From an uncultured Eubacteriales bacterium (GTDB taxonomy: Bacteria > Bacillota > Clostridia > Oscillospirales > CAG-272), in NCBI GenBank assembly GCA_900547565.1, contig URHI01000091.1, forward strand, positions 1-7,955: a stretch of DNA of 7,955 nucleotides, read 5' to 3'. A program made the position numbers and the translations under genes. Below are positions 1 to 6,166 of the stretch, piece by piece (positions within the stretch are counted from its first letter, which is position 1; every line of letters begins with the position of its first letter). The notes beneath the pieces were generated by a model. It made no database searches, had not been told where the DNA came from, and saw only the letters and a program-made list of their open reading frames with translations.

Positions 1-13
1 CATGTTAATCTCC
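1..13 (-). other. Probable start of the next minus-strand gene (start codon and RBS only)
   Basis: On the minus strand the first three bases of the window read ATG. Six bases upstream of it is GGAG (positions 10-13), a plausible Shine-Dalgarno site at normal spacing. This suggests that another gene in the same direction as the operon begins exactly at the left edge. No coding sequence of it is present, so nothing can be said about its product. Confidence 0.4.
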
Positions 14-16
14 ATT

Positions 17-33
17 CTGCCGCTTTGCGGCAG
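17..33 (-). other. Perfect 7-bp GC-rich hairpin before the next gene
   Basis: CTGCCGC and GCGGCAG are perfect inverted arms around a 3-base loop. No T-run follows on either strand, so this is not a standard intrinsic terminator. On the minus strand it sits just before the GGAG site at 10-13, where it could influence mRNA stability or translation of the following gene. That role is inferred. Confidence 0.5.
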
Positions 34-50
34 CACAAATAGTAATCAGT

Positions 51-119
51 GAATTTTTCCTCGGCAAAATTCGTGCGTGAAAAAGTACATTTCACTTTTA
101 GAGGGAAGCAACTTTCACG
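51..119 (-). repeat. Cluster of short inverted repeats downstream of the isomerase
   Basis: This AT-rich spacer between the isomerase stop and the next start holds several small inverted repeats. GAATTTT (51-57) pairs with AAAATTC (66-72). CGTGAAA (76-82) pairs with TTTCACG (113-119). AAAAGT (81-86) pairs with ACTTTT (94-99). GTGAAA (77-82) can also pair with TTTCAC at 90-95, so alternative, mutually exclusive stems are possible. None is a GC stem followed by a T-run. The stems are AT-rich and could be partly fortuitous. Confidence 0.4.
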
Positions 120-138
120 CTATATCCTTTCATACGCC

Positions 139-669
139 TTAAGGCAGGCGCTTTATGCGCGGATCTGTGAATATATCAAGCTCGTCGTGGCTTGTGGTGG
201 AAAATTCGGACACCACTGCACCGTCCGGACCGGCCGTGAACCAATGGCGCGTATCGGGCATTATGGTATACTGCTCACCCGGTGTCAGCTTGATTTCGTG
301 AAACACGGTATAGTACCCCTTGGCCTCCTGCTCGGGCAGGTGAATGACACGCTCCTTGGTAGGCTCTCCCTCGACATAGAGATACACCTCGCCCCAACGG
401 CATCTGAATGTTTCACGCTTTCCGTTATATCCGATGTCGGGAAGCGGAGCATGGCGGTGCTCCGGGCAGGTCTGCCCCGGAAACAGCACCATCTCTTTGG
501 CACAGTATATGTCGGTGTTGATATAAACAACCAACTCAAGTCCGGTTTGTTCAAGCTCGCCCAGGCCGAAATCTGCCACCTCGATATTGTCAAGCTCCTT
601 TTGCGTCATGACGATGCCCGCCCGACGGTAATACTCCGCCGCCAGCGCGGCGGCTTTGCTTTTGTCCAT
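139..669 (-). CDS. D-lyxose ketol-isomerase-like cupin sugar isomerase
   Basis: Predicted cytoplasmic single-domain cupin of 176 residues, close to the size of short D-lyxose isomerases such as Bacillus YdaE. Known members interconvert D-lyxose and D-xylulose with Mn2+ and often also act on D-mannose/D-fructose. The expected metal ligands are visible: PEHRH gives His71 and His73, GKRETF gives Glu86, and DTRHWF gives His142. The C-terminal stretch SEFSTTSHDELDIFTDPRI is typical of the family. No signal peptide or membrane segment is seen. The start is preceded by GAGAGG at 681-686. It is the last complete gene of the minus-strand operon, 22 bp after the secreted EEP enzyme. Family assignment is strong; the real sugar substrate is inferred and may be another aldose such as mannose or ribose. 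Confidence 0.87.
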   Translation of the reverse strand: MDKSKAAALAAEYYRRAGIVMTQKELDNIEVADFGLGELEQTGLELVVYINTDIYCAKEMVLFPGQTCPEHRHAPLPDIGYNGKRETFRCRWGEVYLYVEGEPTKERVIHLPEQEAKGYYTVFHEIKLTPGEQYTIMPDTRHWFTAGPDGAVVSEFSTTSHDELDIFTDPRIKRLP

Positions 670-691
670 TTTATGTATATCCTCTCTGAAG

Positions 692-1567
692 TTATTTGAA
701 TTTCACCTGAGCTACGACCGGGCAGTGGTCACTGCCCTGTATAACAACGCCGTCGGCAATTATCTGGTGTGTCAGCACCTCAAGCGTGTCCACTGAAACA
801 TAAATGTGGTCGATTATGTCACCGCCGTTCGCGGACGGCATGCGGCATATTTTGTGGGCAGTAGAGGTTTTGGTATCGGCGCTTACCGTCGCCACCTTCA
901 TAGCGTCGCGCATAAAGGCCGAGTTGTCGATCTCTTCAAGCTCAACAGCACCCACCTGTGCGTTCCAGTCACCGCACACCAGCACGGGTATATCCGCATA
1001 GGTGCGCCGTAGAGTGGTGATAAGTGAAAGTATGGTATTGCAATCGTTTTTGCGGTACTGCACACCCTCAACCGAGTTGCTGGCACCTTTGTCGTAGGTA
1101 TCACTGATAATGGTAAGGTGAGTGCTCATGACTGCAAAACGCCTGCCGTCACTGTTCCGACGGAAAACTACCCAACTGACTCCCCATGGAATGACTCCAT
1201 CGCGGAAGCGGGTAAATCCGCTTTTTACCACAGTGAAATCATCCTTGCGGTATAACATCTGCTGATACATTAAATCGTCCTGAACGTCAATAAATGTTAC
1301 ACGCTCATAGTCGTCCATCAGCGGATACAGCGCCGCCATCTGACGCGGACGCGCCTCCTGAAGACAAATTATATCGGCATCGAGCCGGGCATACGTCTCG
1401 GCCAGACAGTGCATACGATAGACGGTGTCACGCGTATCATCAAACAGCACATTGCTTGATACTATGCGAAGTGTTCCGTCATCCCGTGCCACGGCGGCAA
1501 GCGGCATGGCAGTGACACACATAACGAGCGTCAACAACAGACAGATCGTTTTTACTGATTTATTCAT
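692..1567 (-). CDS. Secreted endonuclease/exonuclease/phosphatase (EEP) family hydrolase
   Basis: A 291-residue metal-dependent phosphoesterase of the DNase I/EEP fold. An N-terminal signal peptide (KSVK followed by a hydrophobic run, likely cleaved after AVA-27) indicates export. No lipobox or C-terminal anchor is seen, so it is probably released or loosely wall-associated. The full catalytic set is visible in order: SSNVL (Asn39), CLQE (Glu71), STHL (His150), GDWN (Asp200, Asn202), IDHIY (Asp253, His254) and SDHCPV (Asp280, His281). It therefore looks active. The family includes nucleases, sphingomyelinases, inositol-phosphate phosphatases and other phosphodiesterases, and sequence alone does not give the substrate. 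It begins 18 bp after surface protein B, with GAGG about 10 bases before the ATG. Being exported in a sugar-related operon, it could remove phosphate or phosphodiester groups from an extracellular substrate; this is inference. Confidence 0.85.
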   Translation of the reverse strand: MNKSVKTICLLLTLVMCVTAMPLAAVARDDGTLRIVSSNVLFDDTRDTVYRMHCLAETYARLDADIICLQEARPRQMAALYPLMDDYERVTFIDVQDDLMYQQMLYRKDDFTVVKSGFTRFRDGVIPWGVSWVVFRRNSDGRRFAVMSTHLTIISDTYDKGASNSVEGVQYRKNDCNTILSLITTLRRTYADIPVLVCGDWNAQVGAVELEEIDNSAFMRDAMKVATVSADTKTSTAHKICRMPSANGGDIIDHIYVSVDTLEVLTHQIIADGVVIQGSDHCPVVAQVKFK

Positions 1568-1585
1568 GCTTTAAGATCCTCGGTC

Positions 1586-2455
1586 TCATTTGCGGCGCCG
1601 TACAACTACCGCAGCACCAAACAGTGCGACCGGCAACAGCACCGTTGCCGCGACGACCGAACCGCAACCGCCTTGCTTGCCGGAATCCGGAGCAACAGTG
1701 GTGGTATCCTTGGGGGTAGGATCAGGTGCAACGGTTGTTGTTTCAGGTGTGGTAGGAGCCGGCGCTTCAGTAGTGACGGGCGTGGTTACCGGCTCAGTCA
1801 CCAGCGGTGGAAGTGTTTCCTCGGGTGTGGTATCTTCGGTGACGACTGTTGTGACCTTGGACGGGTCATAGTTCAGATCCTCCATATTGACAGCGTACAG
1901 CGGGCCTATAGCAAAAGTAAGGCCTTCGGGCTTTGAACGCATAACAAAGCCAACGTAATTCAGTCTGGTACGATCGCACGAACCGCCCGCGTCAACCATG
2001 AAATCATCCAGCTTCAGCAGGTATTCGTTCCATCCGCGGTCGAGCTGGGCGTAGTCATAGTTGATAGTGGGAACTATAGCCTTGTCGTAATAGAAATACA
2101 TAGCACTCTCCTCGGTGTCCCGGTTACCGCCCGAGCACAGCTCAATGCCGTCGCCGTTGTTGTCATACAGCATAGTTTCATCCGAAACGTAGATCCAGAC
2201 ATATATATACTGTTTGCCTGAGATATCAAGGCTGTCGGCTGCCATGGCCGGCACTATGCGCACTGCCTTGGATGCCTGTGTGGTGGTGCCAACGGTGACC
2301 TCATTTGTGAGCTTGATGGCGGAGTCCTTGACGGAATAAACGCCCTCCGGGATATCCGGGACCTCGGGGGACACAGCATCGGTAGCGGCGATGCCGAGCG
2401 TCAGCACAGACAGCATCATAACGAGCACTACAGCAACAGATAGAATCTTTTTCAT
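1586..2455 (-). CDS. Surface protein B: single beta-rich domain, Thr/Pro linker, GGCG-type C-terminal anchor
   Basis: A 289-residue exported protein with no named family that I recognise. Residues 1-25 form a signal peptide (MKKI plus a hydrophobic run). Residues about 34-195 form one beta-rich, carbohydrate-binding-module-like domain containing IPEGVYSV, YIYVWIYVSD (83-92), ELCSGG (105-110), GWNEYLL (141-147) and YAVNMEDL (187-194). Residues about 200-260 are a Thr/Pro/Glu/Val-rich linker, with TTTVAPD repeated (240-245 region and 251-257). The end is QGGCGS (261-266), a hydrophobic helix (about 266-285) and RRRK, resembling a tripartite C-terminal sorting or anchoring signal. The domain is clearly paralogous to the second domain of surface protein A, from the same operon. 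A strong GGAGGT RBS (2461-2466) fixes the start. Ligand binding on the cell surface is inferred from the fold-like pattern and gene context. Confidence 0.8.
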   Translation of the reverse strand: MKKILSVAVVLVMMLSVLTLGIAATDAVSPEVPDIPEGVYSVKDSAIKLTNEVTVGTTTQASKAVRIVPAMAADSLDISGKQYIYVWIYVSDETMLYDNNGDGIELCSGGNRDTEESAMYFYYDKAIVPTINYDYAQLDRGWNEYLLKLDDFMVDAGGSCDRTRLNYVGFVMRSKPEGLTFAIGPLYAVNMEDLNYDPSKVTTVVTEDTTPEETLPPLVTEPVTTPVTTEAPAPTTPETTTVAPDPTPKDTTTVAPDSGKQGGCGSVVAATVLLPVALFGAAVVVRRRK

Positions 2456-2460
2456 GGTTG

Positions 2461-2466
2461 ACCTCC
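2461..2466 (-). promoter_or_regulatory. Strong Shine-Dalgarno site of surface protein B
   Basis: On the minus strand this reads GGAGGT, six bases before the ATG at 2455. It is the closest match to the anti-Shine-Dalgarno consensus in the operon. It suggests that B is translated efficiently despite its internal position. Confidence 0.75.
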
Positions 2467-2478
2467 GTTTATAATATT

Positions 2479-3249
2479 TTATTTTTTTGGATTTCTTATT
2501 TTCACCGTATCAAGCGGTGTGATACCGTGGCGGCGGGCAAACTCCTCTGCTTCCGCCGTGATGACAGGATCTGCCACCTGGTACAGGTGGTGGGCATCAC
2601 AACCGATCACAGCGGTGTTGCCGGTTGCGGCCGCAATGCTCCAAAAGCGGTCGCAGGGATAGTTGCGCCCCTGTTCTATTCCGAGACAGTTGATCTCAAG
2701 CGGAATGTCCAGCTCAAGGCAACCTCGGGCCAGTCGGGTCATATGCATGCGGTAAATATCATCGTCGGGAATGTAGTTGAGCAGGTCGGGGTGGGCAAGA
2801 TAGGTGAATTTTCCGGTCGACAGCCCCTCAAGCACCTGATCTACATACTGTCCAAGCTTTTCCGCGTCCTCGGTAGGCGTGGGATTGTAGCTTCCGTCCT
2901 CATTGCCGATGTAATGCTGCCCCATGATCAGGTAATCATAATCATATTGCCCTATGAGTGACAGCATATCGTCAAACAGAGCGGGATAATACTCTGCCTC
3001 AAAGCCGATAAGTATTTCAATGCGGTCGCGGTACTCACGCCGCAAGGCCTCAAGCGAGCGAATGTAATCCTCAAGATCACGCTTCCAGACACGGAAGCGC
3101 GACTCGTGACCGTCCGGGAACGGCATCGGTACGTGGTCGGAAAACCCCAGGACCTTAAGTCCCCGCTCTATTGCTCGTTCGATACAATCGCGCTCATTTT
3201 CAGTGGCGTGATGGCAGCGGAAGGTATGGGTATGGTAATTTGCTGTCAT
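2479..3249 (-). CDS. PHP-domain phosphoesterase, histidinol-phosphatase (HisJ/HisK-like) family
   Basis: A 256-residue cytoplasmic trinuclear-metal phosphatase of the PHP superfamily. The metal-binding set is complete: NYHTHT (His6, His8), GFSDH (Asp38, His39), GFEAEYYP (Glu84), MGQHY (His112), AHPDL (His153), and GCDAH (Asp218, His220). Length and layout match the histidinol-phosphatase type that hydrolyses a phosphomonoester with a TIM-barrel-like PHP fold. No other his gene is present, and the sugar-related neighbours suggest a different phosphomonoester, such as a sugar phosphate; this is inference. The ATG follows the stop of the solute-binding protein by only 4 bp (TGATAAAATG). The nearest purine run (GGGGAG, inside the upstream gene) lies about 16 bases away, so translation is probably coupled to that gene. 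The family call is firm; the substrate is not. Confidence 0.87.
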   Translation of the reverse strand: MTANYHTHTFRCHHATENERDCIERAIERGLKVLGFSDHVPMPFPDGHESRFRVWKRDLEDYIRSLEALRREYRDRIEILIGFEAEYYPALFDDMLSLIGQYDYDYLIMGQHYIGNEDGSYNPTPTEDAEKLGQYVDQVLEGLSTGKFTYLAHPDLLNYIPDDDIYRMHMTRLARGCLELDIPLEINCLGIEQGRNYPCDRFWSIAAATGNTAVIGCDAHHLYQVADPVITAEAEEFARRHGITPLDTVKIRNPKK

Positions 3250-3253
3250 TTTA

Positions 3254-4747
3254 TCAGTTATAGCGCTCCCCTATTGACTCTACCAGCGTTTCAAGCGTCT
3301 TATTGATGGAAGACATCTGGCGCCTGTAGGCCGACGCGAGGTCTGTGGAATATGAAGTATTGAGCGCCCGCATCATGGCACCGGCCGGACGGACGGCCAG
3401 ATAGCCGATATCATAGCGCAGCGTGCTTATAATAATGTCAAGAGATATGGTGGACTCCACATCCTTACTTATCTGTCCCTGAAGGTTACGCTCATAGTAT
3501 GCCGGTGTCAGCACATTTTTGCTTTCGGCGCCCAGCGTGTCGAGCACGTACCCGGTCATATCGCGGTTGAGATTGGATATCGGAACCACCAGCACCGCCG
3601 CAACATTTGCGTTTATTGTATGATAGTAGCTGTCCTGCGCCTCGTCGTACTTGGGCATGGGCAATATTCCAAAGTCGGAATCCATTCCGCGCATGTCCTC
3701 GGCAGAGTGCAGCTCTCCGTAATAAAACAGCGCACGGTCTGACATGAATATATCATACATCAGCTTTTCGTCCTGATTATTGGCAGTTACATTGTAGGAC
3801 AGAGTTTTGTCGTACAGCAGCTGTGCGGATTTGTTCAGCAGATTGACGCAACGCTCGGAGTAAAGCGTCATCTCGGGCACATCGTCGCTGTTTTTGGTTG
3901 CGTATCTGACGCCGCCCGCTATCGGCAGTGTACTTGCCATAGTCGCAAAGTACACAAGGCCGTATTTATCGCTCGCATCGCGTATACCATTGCCGTCGAG
4001 GTCGTCGGCAACATCCGAGGACATGGTGTACATCTGTTCAAGCGTCCATTTTTGCTCACGCACAAGGTCATACACATTGGTAAACTCGGTGTGCTGAGCA
4101 AAAATGTTCTTGTTGAACAGAATTGTTGATATCGAGCGCTTGTACATAGTGCCGATATCTCCTGTCAGGCAGAAGTTTTTATTATTTATGGACAGATCGG
4201 CGACACAGTTGGCATCCCACCACGGTGCGGTCATATCCAGCGTATCCATTGTATTAAGCTCGGTAACGTGTCCGCTCTCTGCCAGCGTGAAGCTGAGCAG
4301 ACAGTTGACGTTGGCAATGTCATACAGGTCCTCTCCGGACGTTATCGCCGTTACGAGGTCGTTGCAGTTTGTGTAGGCCGAGCTGTGCGTTATCTCGATT
4401 TTGACGCCAAGCTGATCTTCAACAAAACGCGAGCGCTTGTATACCGCGTCATTAATAACACCGCCGTCCGGGCCTTCGGAACACTGCCAGTCGTAATCCG
4501 ACCAGACAAACACATTCTTTGGATAGGCATACACACGGAAAGGCTGATCATTGTAGTTCAGGCCTGACGGCACATTTGCTGTGTAGCTTGTCGAGGTGTC
4601 AGCAGGCGTTCCCGAGTCGTTAGTGGTTGCTGAATTGGTTGTGGTGTCACTTCCGCCTTGCGGTGGCGTTGTACAGGCAGCGGCAAGTGGGAGACACAAC
4701 AGCAGTACCATTGTAAGTACCGCCAGACGCACATCGATTTTTCTCAT
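3254..4747 (-). CDS. Extracellular solute-binding lipoprotein (ABC sugar-type, family 1-like)
   Basis: A 497-residue lipoprotein. A signal peptide ending LPLAAAC puts the predicted lipidated cysteine at residue 25. It is followed by a Ser/Thr-rich disordered tether (about 26-60) and a large periplasmic-binding-protein-like body. Family-typical pieces include GVINDAVYKRSRFVEDQLGV (96-115), PWWD with FCLTGDI (175-198), KWTLEQMY (233-240) and the Ca-loop-like DLDGNGIRDASDKYG (249-263). The likely role is capture of a sugar or oligosaccharide outside the membrane for an ABC importer. No permease or ATPase gene is adjacent, unlike a standard importer operon, so it either shares a transporter encoded elsewhere or acts as a surface ligand sensor. 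It starts 25 bp after surface protein A with a good AAGGAAGG RBS (4754-4761). The ligand cannot be read from the sequence. Confidence 0.85.
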   Translation of the reverse strand: MRKIDVRLAVLTMVLLLCLPLAAACTTPPQGGSDTTTNSATTNDSGTPADTSTSYTANVPSGLNYNDQPFRVYAYPKNVFVWSDYDWQCSEGPDGGVINDAVYKRSRFVEDQLGVKIEITHSSAYTNCNDLVTAITSGEDLYDIANVNCLLSFTLAESGHVTELNTMDTLDMTAPWWDANCVADLSINNKNFCLTGDIGTMYKRSISTILFNKNIFAQHTEFTNVYDLVREQKWTLEQMYTMSSDVADDLDGNGIRDASDKYGLVYFATMASTLPIAGGVRYATKNSDDVPEMTLYSERCVNLLNKSAQLLYDKTLSYNVTANNQDEKLMYDIFMSDRALFYYGELHSAEDMRGMDSDFGILPMPKYDEAQDSYYHTINANVAAVLVVPISNLNRDMTGYVLDTLGAESKNVLTPAYYERNLQGQISKDVESTISLDIIISTLRYDIGYLAVRPAGAMMRALNTSYSTDLASAYRRQMSSINKTLETLVESIGERYN

Positions 4748-4772
4748 GGCAAACCTTCCTTAAAAAATATAT
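4748..4772 (-). other. AT-rich junction between surface protein A and the solute-binding protein
   Basis: This 25-bp junction contains the RBS AAGGAAGG (4754-4761) and is otherwise almost purely A/T, continuing into the AT-rich last codons of surface protein A. Any stem it forms would be weak and there is no GC stem, so I see no terminator and expect transcription to read through. The low melting point keeps the solute-binding protein RBS accessible. Confidence 0.45.
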
Positions 4773-6023
4773 TTATTTTATTTTTTTGCTTTTTCTGTGT
4801 ATAACTGCTGCAGCCGCCGTAGCACATGCCATCGCAAACGGAGCCAGCATGATCACACTTCCGCCGCAGCCTCCGGACGCTTCAACAGCGGTATCCTGGG
4901 GTACTGTGGTTACGGAGTCGCCGGTTGTTACGGACGGAACGGTTGTCACCGGTGGAGCTTGGGTATCCGTTGAAGTAGTGGCGGACTTCTTGACCAGATC
5001 CTCCATGTTTACGGCATATATCGTGCTGACGGCATAAACTACCTCTTTGCCGGCCGTATTGTCTGCCGTGCGGAAATAGATCCGGATATAGTTGACGTTG
5101 GAAAAATCACAGCCCTGCGTCGGGTCGCCCGACTTGTTTGTGATTTTATCAAAGTAACTCACGGGCACAAGGAACTCATTCCAGCCCGACTTCAGCTTAC
5201 CGTAAATCCCGCAGAGCGAACTGCTTCCGCTATTGATAGAAAGTGCGTTTTCATTGATGTCACAGGTACCGCCCGAGCACAGCTCAAACGATTCGGTGCT
5301 TACACTGCCATCCAGTGTGACATCCGAAACATACAGCCAGAAGTATATATACTTTTTTGATGAAATATCCACACTGCCGCCGCTGACAGACGGAATAAGC
5401 CGCACCAACTGTTTTGATCCGCTTGCAGTAGCCGAGCCTGAGCATGCGTTGTCCGTCATGGCTACGGCGCCGTCGCCCACGCTGTATTTTCCCTCGGGAA
5501 TAGCAACCGATATATTGCTGTCTGTAGCCATGATACGGCCGAGCCGGATGTCAGTGCCTCCCGTGGTGTCTTTAGTGTACCAGCGCAGCGTCAGGCGGCA
5601 TATGTTCATAATGTCACACACCCCTTCATACGACGAGCTGTCGTACATGTACCCTGAGATCCTGAAGTCGGGAATATAAATAAACACGGTATTCCAGCCG
5701 TTCTTCAGGCCGTACTTTGACAGATTGACCGACAGCTCCTGCACACGGTCCTTGGGCGACGAGCTGATGGTAAAGGCACAGTTGTCAGACAGACGGGATA
5801 TATCTCCGACATACACCTCGGCGCATACATAGAAATAGTTTCCAAGCCCGAACGCCGGCACTTCTGCGCTGATTTTCAGTTCGCGGCTGCCGGTAAGTGT
5901 GGCGTCTGAAAAATCATAAATTAGCTCTCCGGGCAGTTCACCACGCTGGTGTTCGGCGCCTGCGGGCAAGCACAGGCACCAAAGCATGAGCACCGCCATC
6001 ACAAACGGCCATATTTTCTTCAT
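4773..6023 (-). CDS. Surface protein A: two beta-rich domains, linker, GGCG-type C-terminal anchor
   Basis: A 416-residue exported protein with no named family that I recognise. Residues 1-23 are a signal peptide (MKKIW, hydrophobic run, cleavage after AGA). Two related beta-rich domains follow, at about 33-169 and 175-344. Domain 2 matches surface protein B closely: IPEGKYSV, KYIYFWLYVSD (224-234), ELCSGGTCD (247-255), SGWNEFLVP (279-287), YAVNMEDL (336-343). Domain 1 is a divergent copy (YFYVCAEVYVGD, NGWNTVFIYIPDF, LGRIMATDS). A Thr/Val/Pro linker (about 346-380) leads to GGCGGS (384-389), a hydrophobic helix (389-408) and RKSKKIK. An in-frame ATG at 6074 would give 433 residues, but it lies at the predicted transcription start, has no RBS and would bury the signal peptide. 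The ATG at 6023, with GGAAGGGG at 6029-6036, is chosen. It is the first gene of the operon. Surface ligand binding is inferred. Confidence 0.8.
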   Translation of the reverse strand: MKKIWPFVMAVLMLWCLCLPAGAEHQRGELPGELIYDFSDATLTGSRELKISAEVPAFGLGNYFYVCAEVYVGDISRLSDNCAFTISSSPKDRVQELSVNLSKYGLKNGWNTVFIYIPDFRISGYMYDSSSYEGVCDIMNICRLTLRWYTKDTTGGTDIRLGRIMATDSNISVAIPEGKYSVGDGAVAMTDNACSGSATASGSKQLVRLIPSVSGGSVDISSKKYIYFWLYVSDVTLDGSVSTESFELCSGGTCDINENALSINSGSSSLCGIYGKLKSGWNEFLVPVSYFDKITNKSGDPTQGCDFSNVNYIRIYFRTADNTAGKEVVYAVSTIYAVNMEDLVKKSATTSTDTQAPPVTTVPSVTTGDSVTTVPQDTAVEASGGCGGSVIMLAPFAMACATAAAAVIHRKSKKIK

Positions 6024-6028
6024 AAAAG

Positions 6029-6036
6029 CCCCTTCC
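6029..6036 (-). promoter_or_regulatory. RBS that decides the start of surface protein A
   Basis: The minus strand reads GGAAGGGG here, five bases before the ATG at 6023. The alternative upstream ATG at 6074 has only AT-rich sequence in front of it. This RBS is the main reason for preferring the shorter protein. Confidence 0.7.
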
Positions 6037-6079
6037 CGCCCGAACATCATGTCAGAGCACAGCTTATTTTTCATTTTTA

Positions 6080-6108
6080 ATTATACCCCGGTCAATTAAT
6101 AAAGTCAA
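6080..6108 (-). promoter_or_regulatory. Consensus sigma-A promoter of the six-gene operon
   Basis: On the minus strand the -35 box is TTGACT (6103-6108) and the -10 box is a perfect TATAAT (6080-6085), with an ideal 17-bp spacer. Transcription should start near 6073, giving a leader of about 50 bases before the ATG at 6023. It lies between the ROK repressor gene and surface protein A, so the operon can be controlled separately from the repressor. Confidence 0.82.
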
Positions 6109-6119
6109 TATACTAATTG
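6093..6119. promoter_or_regulatory. Candidate operator: inverted repeat flanking the -35 box
   Basis: CAATTA (6093-6098) and TAATTG (6114-6119) are perfect inverted half-sites whose centres are 21 bp apart, two helical turns. Extended by two bases on each side, the half-sites (GTCAATTAAT and GGCAATTAGT) agree at 8 of 10 positions. The repeat brackets the -35 box of the operon promoter, where a dimeric repressor could block RNA polymerase. The adjacent ROK regulator is the obvious candidate ligand, but binding is inferred. In such AT-rich DNA a 6-bp repeat can also arise by chance. Confidence 0.4.
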
Positions 6120-6166
6120 CCGAAAATGAGGCCTGTCTTTTATACAATTTGACTGACACACGACGA

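Noticed and set aside
17..33. Intrinsic terminator of the operon
   Set aside because: The stem is perfect but no T-run follows on the minus strand, and an RBS plus ATG come directly after it.
49..699. 216-codon plus-strand open frame antisense to the isomerase
   Set aside because: It lies opposite a gene with clear D-lyxose isomerase metal ligands, has no RBS, and its protein shows no recognisable domain.
1675..1760. Tandem DNA repeat encoding TTTVAPD
   Set aside because: Only two imperfect copies inside a low-complexity Thr/Pro linker; noted under protein B and not called as a separate repeat element.
1590..1936. Plus-strand Ser/Val/Gly-rich frames opposite surface protein B
   Set aside because: They are the antisense image of the Thr/Pro linker; low-complexity coding DNA leaves long antisense frames.
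2458..2961. 167-codon plus-strand frame opposite the PHP gene
   Set aside because: The minus frame carries every PHP ligand; the plus frame has no RBS or known motif.
6120..6166. Terminator after the ROK repressor
   Set aside because: AGGCCT is a 6-bp palindrome but there is no stem-loop with a T-run on the minus strand; read-through into the operon cannot be excluded.
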